The notes beneath the pieces were generated by a model, which did no database searches, was not told where the DNA came from, and saw only the letters and a program-made list of their open reading frames with translations. This document shows, piece by piece, positions 45,194 through 52,948 of a DNA stretch of 64,000 nucleotides. Both the position numbers and the translations under genes were made by a program. The stretch is from Mucilaginibacter sp. (lineage in GTDB: Bacteria; Bacteroidota; Bacteroidia; Sphingobacteriales; Sphingobacteriaceae), in assembly GCF_028288205.1 (NCBI RefSeq), contig NZ_JAQBOD010000062.1, positions 1 to 64,000 of the forward strand, written 5' to 3'. Within the stretch, counting starts at the first letter, position 1, and every line of letters begins with the position of its first letter.

Positions 45194-45529
45194 CTAAAGT
45201 TGATCTCTTACTTCTAATAAAAACTTCTTTAAATTTTCAAGCGAATTGATAACCTTTTGGCTGTCCTTAGTACTGGCCATGTTGCTTTTTAAATGTTCTT
45301 TGGCACCAGGTATCGTGTAGCCTTTGTCTCTTATCAGGTTTAAGATGATCTTTAGGTTCTCAACATCCTCTGGAGTAAACAGTCGGTTGCCTTTCTTATT
45401 CTTTTTGGGTTGCAGAACGTCAAACTCTTTTTCATAAAAACGTACCAATGATGCATTCACATCAAACATAGCCGTTACTTCGCCCATGGTGTAATACATT
45501 TTATTGATCTCGTGTTCCTTGTAAGGCAT
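45194..45529 (-). CDS. MerR family transcriptional regulator
   Basis: 111 residues from ATG 45529. The winged helix-turn-helix YYTMGEVTAMFDVNASLVRF, YEKEFDVLQPKKNKKGNRLF and TPEDVENLKIILNLIRDKGY is a MerR-type DNA-binding domain, followed by a short coiled-coil (LENLKKFLLEVRDQL). It has no effector-binding domain or Cys motif, so no metal or drug sensing can be inferred. This small MerR is widespread in Bacteroidota, often beside housekeeping genes. A TACATTTG -7 element ends 4 bases before the ATG, suggesting a leaderless mRNA. Confidence 0.85.
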   Translation of the reverse strand: MPYKEHEINKMYYTMGEVTAMFDVNASLVRFYEKEFDVLQPKKNKKGNRLFTPEDVENLKIILNLIRDKGYTIPGAKEHLKSNMASTKDSQKVINSLENLKKFLLEVRDQL

Positions 45530-45532
45530 GTA

Positions 45533-45540
45533 CAAATGTA
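45533..45540 (-). promoter_or_regulatory. Candidate -7 element of merR
   Basis: Minus-strand TACATTTG fits TAnnTTTG and lies immediately before the ATG at 45529, implying a leaderless or near-leaderless transcript. Confidence 0.4.
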
Positions 45541-45547
45541 GGTGTTA

Positions 45548-45579
45548 ATTTCGGATTTCGGATTTTCGATTTCGGATTT
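45548..45579. repeat. ATTTCGG microsatellite in the merR-alaS divergent region
   Basis: Units ATTTCGG, ATTTCGG, ATTTTCG, ATTTCGG and a partial unit in tandem. It lies just upstream of the merR promoter, on the alaS side. Confidence 0.75.
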
Positions 45580-45655
45580 AATCAAACCAATGCTCTACAC
45601 ATAAATACACATTTTTTCTCATAATTAATTACACAAAATTTCACACCTTTGCTTC

Positions 45656-48355
45656 ATGACCGCTAACGAAATACGACAGGCTTTTCTTGATTTTTTTGCT
45701 TCTAAAGGGCATACCATAGTACCCTCTGCACCTATTGTTGTTAAAAACGACCCTACACTGATGTTCACCAATGCGGGGATGAACCAGTTTAAGGATATAT
45801 TTTTAGGTGAAGCGCCTGCAAAATCGCCACGCATTGCAGATACGCAGCGTTGTCTGCGGGTATCAGGTAAGCATAACGACCTGGAAGAGGTGGGTATTGA
45901 TACCTATCACCATACCATGTTCGAGATGCTGGGTAACTGGAGCTTTGGCGATTATTTTAAAAAGGAAGCCATTGAGTGGAGTTGGGAACTGCTTACCGAC
46001 GTACTAAAGATAGATAAAAACCGATTATACGTAACTGTTTTTGAAGGCGACGAAAAAGATGGTTTACCCAAGGACCAGGAAGCTTATGATTTTTGGAAAC
46101 AATATGTACCCGAAGATCATATCCTGTTAGGAAACAAAAAAGACAACTTTTGGGAAATGGGCGAAACCGGCCCATGCGGCCCATGTTCTGAGATACATTA
46201 TGATAACAGGCCGGAAGGTGAAAGGTTAAAGGTAAAAGGCTCTGACTTGGTTAATGCTGATGACCCTCAGGTTATAGAGATTTGGAACAACGTATTTATG
46301 CAATTTAACCGCCTTAAAGACGGCTCATTACAGGAGTTACCTGCCCAGCATGTGGATACCGGTATGGGTTTTGAGCGTTTGGTGCGTGTGATTCAAGGTA
46401 AATCATCCAACTATGATACTGATGTGTTTACACCTACCATTGAATTTATAGCTCAAAAATCAGGAAAGACATATAATGCCGCTGCCGTACCGGGCGATGC
46501 CGATTGGAACACAGCTGTTGCTATGCGTGTATTGGCCGACCACATCCGTGCAGTAAGCTTTACTATTGCTGATGGACAGTTACCATCAAATAATAAGGCC
46601 GGGTATGTTATCCGCAGGATATTACGCAGGGCGGTTAGATATCAATACCAATATTTGGATTTTAAGGAACCGTTTTTAAATAAGCTAGTGCCTTTATTGG
46701 CAGAGCAGTTTAAAGGGGTGTTTAGTGAGTTATATAGTCAGAAGGATTTTGTGCAGAAAGTGATTCTTGAAGAGGAGGTCTCTTTCCTGAGGACATTAGG
46801 AAATGGATTAACCCGGATTAATCAACTTCTCGAAAACACCTCAAAAATATTAAAATTAGAACTTGGAACAAATACTTTAAGTTGGCTAAGAAAAACAGAA
46901 GATAACAAATATGAAATTGGTGGAGATATAATTTTTGAATTGCAGGACACATATGGTTTTCCTTTAGATTTAACAGAATTAATTTTAAAAGAAAAAGGAT
47001 TTACAGTTGATTTGAAAGGTTATGAAAAAGCTCTTTTAGAACAAAAAAATCGCTCCCGCGCTGCATCGATAGTTGATACCGGCGATTGGGTTACTTTAAG
47101 AGACGATGAAACCATATTCACCGGCTATGACGAAACCGAAACTATAGCCCATGTAACCAAATACCGTAAAGTAACTGCCAAAGGCAAGGAGCAATACCAA
47201 CTGGTATTAGATAAAACACCTTTCTATGCAGAGAGCGGCGGCCAGGTAGGTGATACCGGCGAACTGGTTTTCCCGGATGGCGAGGTGGTTAATGTTACTG
47301 ATACCAAAAAAGAAAACGGACTTATTGTGCATTATGTAGATAAACTGCCGGATGATATTGATGATGCTTTAACAGCTATTGTCGACGATGAGCGCCGTAA
47401 TAATATAATGAACAACCATAGCGCTACACACTTGCTGCATGCCGCTATGAAACAGGTTTTAGGATCGCACGTTAATCAAAAAGGGTCATTGGTTAACAGT
47501 GATTATCTACGGTTCGACTTCTCGCATTTTGCAAAGGTTACCGATGAGGAATTGTCTTTAATTGAAGCTATTGTAAATGAAAAGGTTCGCGAAAATATCG
47601 CCCTGCAGGAAGAACGCGATGTGCCTTATGATGTAGCCATCAGCAGTGGTGTTACCGCCTTGTTTGGCGAAAAGTACGGCGACTTTGTGCGGGTTATTAC
47701 CTTCGATGAGAAATTTAGTAAAGAGCTTTGCGGCGGTACGCATGTAAAAGCTACCGGGGCCATTGGTTACTTTAAAATTATATCAGAAAGCGCCGTTGCA
47801 GCAGGTGTGCGCCGTATCGAAGCTATAACCGGCGTAGGTGCAGAGAGTTTTATTAATGAGCAAAGTAAGTTGGTGGGGCAGGTTAAAGAGCTGCTTAAAA
47901 ACCCCAGGGATATTGCCAAAAGCATTGAAACCCTACTGGAAGAGAACGCACTGTTAAAGAAAGTGATAGAAAAGACCATATTCGAGAAATCATCCGGCTT
48001 AAAGGATGAGTTGGCTAAAAAGGCCGAATTTATAAACGGCGTAAACTTCATTGCTCAAAAAGTGGAGTTGCCTAATGCCGATGCGATAAAAAATCTGGCT
48101 TATAACTTAAAGGATATCGTTCCAAATCTTTACCTGGTATTAACTGCCATTATTGATGAAAAACCAAATATCACCGTAATGATAGCCGAAAACGTGGTGA
48201 AAGAAAAAGGCTTAAATGCCGGCAACATTATACGCGAACTGGCTAAAGAGATACAAGGCGGTGGTGGCGGTCAGCCGTTTTTTGCTACGGCTGGCGGTAA
48301 AGATGTAAGTGGTTTGGATGCGGTGTTGGTTAAGGCCAAAACGTTTATTGCGTAA
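45656..48355 (+). CDS. alaS: Alanine-tRNA ligase
   Basis: 899 residues, about 20 more than usual. Class II core: IRQAFLDFFASKGHTIVPSA, MFTNAGMNQFKDIFLGEAPA, DTYHHTMFEMLGNWSFGDYF, MGETGPCGPCSEIHYD. The editing domain has HSATHLLHAAMKQVL (HxxxH) and KELCGGTHVKATGAIGYFKI; the C-terminal domain ends GGGGGQPFFATAGGKDVSGL. The extra length and an unusual base composition are between about 46740 and 47055 (residues 362-466, including LELGTNTLSWLRKTEDNKYE). It charges tRNA-Ala. A -7-like motif (CACCTTTG) precedes the ATG closely. Confidence 0.98.
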   Translation: MTANEIRQAFLDFFASKGHTIVPSAPIVVKNDPTLMFTNAGMNQFKDIFLGEAPAKSPRIADTQRCLRVSGKHNDLEEVGIDTYHHTMFEMLGNWSFGDYFKKEAIEWSWELLTDVLKIDKNRLYVTVFEGDEKDGLPKDQEAYDFWKQYVPEDHILLGNKKDNFWEMGETGPCGPCSEIHYDNRPEGERLKVKGSDLVNADDPQVIEIWNNVFMQFNRLKDGSLQELPAQHVDTGMGFERLVRVIQGKSSNYDTDVFTPTIEFIAQKSGKTYNAAAVPGDADWNTAVAMRVLADHIRAVSFTIADGQLPSNNKAGYVIRRILRRAVRYQYQYLDFKEPFLNKLVPLLAEQFKGVFSELYSQKDFVQKVILEEEVSFLRTLGNGLTRINQLLENTSKILKLELGTNTLSWLRKTEDNKYEIGGDIIFELQDTYGFPLDLTELILKEKGFTVDLKGYEKALLEQKNRSRAASIVDTGDWVTLRDDETIFTGYDETETIAHVTKYRKVTAKGKEQYQLVLDKTPFYAESGGQVGDTGELVFPDGEVVNVTDTKKENGLIVHYVDKLPDDIDDALTAIVDDERRNNIMNNHSATHLLHAAMKQVLGSHVNQKGSLVNSDYLRFDFSHFAKVTDEELSLIEAIVNEKVRENIALQEERDVPYDVAISSGVTALFGEKYGDFVRVITFDEKFSKELCGGTHVKATGAIGYFKIISESAVAAGVRRIEAITGVGAESFINEQSKLVGQVKELLKNPRDIAKSIETLLEENALLKKVIEKTIFEKSSGLKDELAKKAEFINGVNFIAQKVELPNADAIKNLAYNLKDIVPNLYLVLTAIIDEKPNITVMIAENVVKEKGLNAGNIIRELAKEIQGGGGGQPFFATAGGKDVSGLDAVLVKAKTFIA

Positions 48356-48790
48356 AGAATCTTGATTGTTGTTTAACGCAGAAAATAATAGGTGCTTGTT
48401 ACACGCGAGTGTGAAACAAAATGTAACAAGTGAAACAAGATTTTGGCTTAACAAATTGAAATACAGTAATTTGCGAAAAAGTGATGAAACAAAATGTAAC
48501 AACTTATTCGTCAGTATTTTTAGGCGTAATCTTGAGTTTGTTAATTGATAATCAAACAATTACAAATTGCTAATTTTAGAAGTGGTGAAACAAACTATTT
48601 GACAAGATGAAACAAAAATCACTGACAATATAGCGCCACCATTTGCTGTATGATTTTAATTAGATGCGATATTAATAAAAGCGAAAAGCTTTGTGCGTAA
48701 TAAAGATTTGACAACTTTTAAAAAGTTGTCAAATCTAAATAGTTTATATATTTGACGTTGATTAATGCAAATATATTAATCAAATTATTT
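48356..48790. other. Intergenic region before gatB with iterated TGAAACAA motifs and a hairpin
   Basis: Five TGAAACAA copies (48412, 48431, 48485, 48586, 48608), two of them extended to the 18-mer TGAAACAAAATGTAACAA (48412-48429 and 48485-48502). A perfect 16-bp-arm hairpin (48704-48736, arms AGATTTGACAACTTTT) follows about 55 bases before the gatB ATG. A 60-codon ORF overlapping this area has no recognisable features and I do not call it a gene. Confidence 0.6.
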
Positions 48791-50257
48791 ATGACACTTC
48801 TATCGGAAGAAATCAGTGAAAAATATGAGTTAGTTGTTGGATTAGAGGTTCACGCGCAATTATCTACTTTAAGTAAATCTTTCTCATCAGATTCTGCAGC
48901 TTTTGGCGCCGAACCTAACCATAATGTCAGCGCCATTTCATTAGGTCATCCCGGTACATTACCGCGGATAAATAAGCGTATGGTAGAATATGCCGTTAAA
49001 ATGGGCCTGGCATGTAATTGCAGCATCAACCTAAAAAACAGCTTTGCCCGCAAAAATTATTTCTATGCAGATCTGCCCAAAGGGTACCAGATAACCCAGG
49101 ATCAGATGCCTGTTTGTTTGGGTGGTTCTGTTATGGTAAGATTAGCTAACGGCACTACAAAAGATTTAGCGCTGCACCATATCCATATGGAAGAAGATGC
49201 AGGCAAAAGCATGCATGATAATCATCACGAGGATTCTTTGATCGATCTGAACAGGGCAGGAGTGCCATTGATCGAGATCGTATCAGAACCTGATATGCGC
49301 AGCAGCGAAGAAGCAGGTCAGTTTTTAACAGAAATACGTAAACTGCTTCGTTACCTTGATATTTGCGATGGTAATATGGAAGAGGGAAGCATGCGTTGCG
49401 ATGCCAACATATCTGTAAGGCTTAAAGGAGCAACCGAATATGGTAACCGCTGCGAGGTGAAGAACTTAAACTCTATACGTAACGTTCAACGCGCTATTGA
49501 GCATGAATTTTCCCGCCAGGTAAACGTTATTGAAAACGGCGGACACATTGACCAAAATACATTAAATTTTAACGCTGATACAGGCGAAACCTCTGTACTG
49601 CGGTCAAAAGAAATGGCGAACGATTACCGCTATTTCCCCGAACCGGACCTGGTGCCTTTGGTATTGGATACGGCTTATGTGGATAGTATACAAAGATCAT
49701 TACCTGCTATGCCTAATCAGCTTTATAAAAAATATATGGACCTGGGTTTATCAGAATATGATGCCTCTGTAATTACTGCCGATAAGGAAGTGGCCCTATA
49801 TTTTGAAGAACTGATAAAACATACAGCAAACTATAAAGCCGCGGCCCACTTAATGATGGGTGCCGTTAAATCATATTTAAACGAAACCGGTTTACATATA
49901 ACCAACCTGCCTGTTGAACCCGCAACCCTTGCCGGAATAATTAAACTGGTTGATGCCGGTTCTGTCAATAATTCTGTAGCTTCACATAAGTTATTTCCTG
50001 CTATGTTAAAATCTCCGGGCAAAAGCGCGGATATGCTTGCGGGAGAACTTAACTTGTTAATTACCACTGATAGCAATGATGTGAGTCAATATATACAGGA
50101 CGCGTTGGCTAAGTTCCCGGATAAAGTGATAGAGTACCAAAAGGGTAAAAAAGGCGTTTTGGGTTTGTTTATGGGCGAGATCATGAAAAGCTCTAAAGGA
50201 AAGATAGATCCGCAGGCAACAAACCGGTTATTAATTAAAGAGTTAGAATCAAAATGA
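48791..50257 (+). CDS. gatB: Aspartyl/glutamyl-tRNA amidotransferase subunit B
   Basis: 488 residues from ATG 48791; an upstream TTG at 48752 adds 13 unlikely residues. YELVVGLEVHAQLSTLSKSF, SLGHPGTLPRINKRMVEYAV, RKNYFYADLPKGYQITQDQM, IHMEEDAGKSMHD and EEGSMRCDANISVRLKG are GatB signatures, with a C-terminal YqeY-like tail (KVIEYQKGKKGVLGLFMGEI). It converts Glu-tRNA-Gln (and Asp-tRNA-Asn) to the amide form with GatA and GatC, which are not in this window. Its stop overlaps the next start (ATGA). Confidence 0.97.
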   Translation: MTLLSEEISEKYELVVGLEVHAQLSTLSKSFSSDSAAFGAEPNHNVSAISLGHPGTLPRINKRMVEYAVKMGLACNCSINLKNSFARKNYFYADLPKGYQITQDQMPVCLGGSVMVRLANGTTKDLALHHIHMEEDAGKSMHDNHHEDSLIDLNRAGVPLIEIVSEPDMRSSEEAGQFLTEIRKLLRYLDICDGNMEEGSMRCDANISVRLKGATEYGNRCEVKNLNSIRNVQRAIEHEFSRQVNVIENGGHIDQNTLNFNADTGETSVLRSKEMANDYRYFPEPDLVPLVLDTAYVDSIQRSLPAMPNQLYKKYMDLGLSEYDASVITADKEVALYFEELIKHTANYKAAAHLMMGAVKSYLNETGLHITNLPVEPATLAGIIKLVDAGSVNNSVASHKLFPAMLKSPGKSADMLAGELNLLITTDSNDVSQYIQDALAKFPDKVIEYQKGKKGVLGLFMGEIMKSSKGKIDPQATNRLLIKELESK

Positions 50258-51381
50258 AAACACGTTCAGTAGTTTATAGCCTTATTGGCTTAGTCCTTTT
50301 AATTGCTTCATGCAAAGATGAGTCGGCATTCAAAATATCCGGCACCGTTAAAAACCCGGGAAGCGTTAAAAAGGTGTACCTGCTTGAAGCTGATAGTGTA
50401 CAGGTAAGTGTTATTGATTCGGCCAATTTAAGCGAAAGCGGTAAGTTTGAATTTAAACACCCGGCACCATATACCAACTTATATAAATTAAGAGTAAGCA
50501 ATAATATTTTTGACCTGATAGCAAAAAACGGTGATGTTATAGATTTTACAACCGATTTGAATGATAAGACACATACTTATGTGATTAGCGGGTCTGAAAA
50601 TTCTGAAAAAATACAGCAATTTAATAAACTAAGTAATTTTTATGGTGATAAGAACAGCAAGGTAGTTGAAGAATACCAGGCTAAAGCAGGGCAGGGTAAA
50701 CAATCAGATTCATTAATGGCAATTTATATGCCGCGGTTCCTGAAGAACTTGTCAGACTATGGCAATGCTATTTTAAAATTTGTTGATACTAACAAAACAT
50801 CATTAGCAAGTTTTTATGCCATGTCATCATTAGAGCCGATGAAGTATGAGCAGCAATTAGTTGCTTATGCTGATACGTTAAAAGATAAAGGTACTTTTAG
50901 TGATAACCCCGGTGTACAGCGTTTTATACGCCAGATGATGGAAATTAAGCCGGTATCAATAGGGCATAAAGCGCCTGAATTTATAACGCTTGGCATAGAT
51001 GATAAGCCGGTTAAATTAACAGACTATAAAGGCAAATACGTAATGCTTGATTTTTGGGCATCATGGTGCGCCCCTTGCCGTGCAGAGAATCCTAATGTGG
51101 TTAAAGCTTACGCTGCATTTAAAGATAAAGGATTCAATATATTAGGCATATCACTTGATGTGGGTAAGAAAGAATGGCAGCAAGCCATCACTGCGGATAA
51201 ATTAACCTGGAACCACGCGTCGGACCTAAAACGTTTTGACGGGCCCACCGAAGTGTTGTATCATATACAAGCTATACCTGCAAACTTCATTATTAATCCG
51301 GAGGGAATTATCGTTGCAAAAAACTTAACAGGTGCCGCGCTTGAAGATTTTTTAAACAAAACATTTAAAAAGCCTCAATAG
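50254..51381 (+). CDS. TlpA-like thioredoxin-fold lipoprotein with DUF4369 domain
   Basis: 375 residues. The lipoprotein leader MKTRSVVYSLIGLVLLIASC has its lipobox Cys at residue 20. An N-terminal DUF4369 domain (ISGTVKNPGSVKKVYLLEAD) precedes a helical region, and a thioredoxin domain follows: KLTDYKGKYVMLDFWASWCA with WCAPC at residues 271-275. cis-Pro region: AIPANFIINPEGIIV. It reduces or rearranges disulfides in the periplasm. Coupled to gatB by a 4-base overlap. Confidence 0.92.
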   Translation: MKTRSVVYSLIGLVLLIASCKDESAFKISGTVKNPGSVKKVYLLEADSVQVSVIDSANLSESGKFEFKHPAPYTNLYKLRVSNNIFDLIAKNGDVIDFTTDLNDKTHTYVISGSENSEKIQQFNKLSNFYGDKNSKVVEEYQAKAGQGKQSDSLMAIYMPRFLKNLSDYGNAILKFVDTNKTSLASFYAMSSLEPMKYEQQLVAYADTLKDKGTFSDNPGVQRFIRQMMEIKPVSIGHKAPEFITLGIDDKPVKLTDYKGKYVMLDFWASWCAPCRAENPNVVKAYAAFKDKGFNILGISLDVGKKEWQQAITADKLTWNHASDLKRFDGPTEVLYHIQAIPANFIINPEGIIVAKNLTGAALEDFLNKTFKKPQ

Positions 51382-51478
51382 AATGTTAAGATAAAGCACC
51401 ACTTAACAATTTGTTAATATTAAATTTACTATAAGCTTCTTTTAAGTACATACTTTTATAACAAAAAAAGAATCGTTC

Positions 51479-52168
51479 ATGAACAACTCTACAAAACAGA
51501 AGATACTTATAGTTGATGATGAGCCGGATATTTTGGAGCTTATTGAGTATAATTTAAAAAAAGAAGGCTACCAGGTGTTTTTAGCACGTAATGGGCAGGA
51601 AGCAGTTACTGAAGCTAAGAGATCATTACCTGATCTTATTGTACTTGATATAATGATGCCTAAAATGGATGGCATTGAAGCATGTCGTATTATGCGTACT
51701 ATGCCCGAGTTTAAAAATACCTTTATGGTGTTTTTAACAGCAAGGAGTGAAGAGTATTCAGAAATTGCCGGCTTTAACGTTGGCGCCGATGATTATATTG
51801 CAAAACCAATTAAACCGCGCGCATTAGTTAGCCGCATCAACGCCATATTACGCAGAAATGCTCCTGCCGAAGATATGACCGATAACAAACTGGAAATTGG
51901 CGACTTGGTTATAGACCGTGAGGCTTACCTGGTTTTCAAAAAAGGCGAAAAGGTTGTATTAGCTAAAAAAGAGTTTGAACTGTTATACTTGCTGGCATCA
52001 AAACCCGGCAAAGTTTATACCCGCGAGATCATCCTGAAAAATATTTGGGAAGATTCTGTAGTAGTTACTAACCGCACTATTGATGTACATATACGCAAGC
52101 TCCGTGAAAAACTGGGTGATGATATAGTTGCCACTGTAAAAGGGGTAGGCTACAAATTTGAAGCATAA
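51479..52168 (+). CDS. OmpR/PhoB-family response regulator
   Basis: 229 residues. Receiver domain: acidic pair in LIVDDEPD, phospho-acceptor Asp57 in LIVLDIMMPKMDG, Thr in FLTARS, Lys109 in DYIAKPIKP. C-terminal winged helix: KKEFELLYLLASKPGKVYTR, VTNRTIDVHIRKLREKL and the terminal VKGVGYKFEA. It resembles PhoB-type regulators. No histidine kinase gene is adjacent (terminator downstream), so the partner is elsewhere. Confidence 0.95.
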   Translation: MNNSTKQKILIVDDEPDILELIEYNLKKEGYQVFLARNGQEAVTEAKRSLPDLIVLDIMMPKMDGIEACRIMRTMPEFKNTFMVFLTARSEEYSEIAGFNVGADDYIAKPIKPRALVSRINAILRRNAPAEDMTDNKLEIGDLVIDREAYLVFKKGEKVVLAKKEFELLYLLASKPGKVYTREIILKNIWEDSVVVTNRTIDVHIRKLREKLGDDIVATVKGVGYKFEA

Positions 52169-52204
52169 AACAAAAAGGCGGTGATTTCACCGCCTTTTTG
52201 TTTT
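52167..52204. terminator. Bidirectional terminator after the response regulator gene
   Basis: Perfect 18-bp arms (core AAAAAGGCGGTGA / TCACCGCCTTTTT) with a 2-base loop, A run and T run, between convergent genes. Confidence 0.92.
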
Positions 52205-52218
52205 ATGTAGGCTAAAAT

Positions 52219-52695
52219 TTACAATACAGGTTTTCTTTTAGTTTTATTTGCCGGTGATGTTGTTTTTGCACCAACTGTTTTTTTAGCGTGTGCACCTTCA
52301 GTTTTTGCTTTGTCTGTTACAGCTTTAGCTTTAGTATCAGCTTTTGCTTTTACATCATCGGCAGTCTTTTTTGCCTTAGCGGTAATATCCTTTGCTTTGG
52401 CATCGGCTTTTGTTTTAACATCAGCAGCTTTTGCTTTTACCTCTTTTGCTGCAGTTTTTGCTTTGACAGTAGTATTTGCTGCTGTTTTTTTAACATCCGT
52501 TTTACCAGTGGTTGCTTTTTTCGCTGCTGGTCTTTTAGCAGGCGTGGCTTTATTTGTCAGATCATTGAACTTATCTTCGGCTACATCTTTTATATCTTCG
52601 GCTTTGTCTTTGGTACCATCCCAAAGCTCTTCAATTGTTTCTTTAACCTTCTCAAAAAATCCCTTTTCGTCAGGTTTGGTTGCGTTATTACTCAT
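52219..52695 (-). CDS. Lys/Ala-rich histone H1-like protein
   Basis: 158 residues, highly enriched in Lys, Ala, Thr and Asp. The N-terminus FFEKVKETIEELWDGTKDKA is amphipathic; the rest is made of degenerate AAKKA, KAKAADV, KAKTA, DVKAKAD units, ending SPANKTKRKPVL. Such low-complexity basic tails resemble bacterial histone H1-like or LEA-like proteins that bind DNA or protect proteins. Function is inference. Confidence 0.65.
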   Translation of the reverse strand: MSNNATKPDEKGFFEKVKETIEELWDGTKDKAEDIKDVAEDKFNDLTNKATPAKRPAAKKATTGKTDVKKTAANTTVKAKTAAKEVKAKAADVKTKADAKAKDITAKAKKTADDVKAKADTKAKAVTDKAKTEGAHAKKTVGAKTTSPANKTKRKPVL

Positions 52696-52948
52696 GATGT
52701 TTTAATAGTTAGATTATTGTAATATGTGTTTCAAATACAATAACCAGACCAGTTTAAGTTTGTTTGTAAATGGATAATATTTTTCAATCAATGCTCCCGC
52801 GCGTCATTATAATCAATACAATTAAATTGTCAGAAACAAACTCATCTTACGGATATTTGCCTGCGTTAATCAGAACAGACCCTACGAAAAAAATTATTGT
52901 AAATTAGTTGCTTAGATCATAGAAATCGCAATGACGAGGTGGTAATTC

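Noticed and set aside
45548..45579. CRISPR-like array
   Set aside because: The units are contiguous 7-mers with no spacers; simple microsatellite.
48366..48548. 60-codon plus-strand ORF between alaS and gatB
   Set aside because: It lies over the repeated TGAAACAA motifs, has no start-site support or domain, and its composition mirrors the repeat. Not called a gene.
48412..48615. CRISPR array from TGAAACAA repeats
   Set aside because: Repeats are too short and spacing is irregular, and no cas genes are nearby.
52288..52722. Long plus-strand ORFs opposite the histone-like gene
   Set aside because: They are the antisense of Lys/Ala-rich codons, giving Phe/Cys/Ala-rich artefacts.
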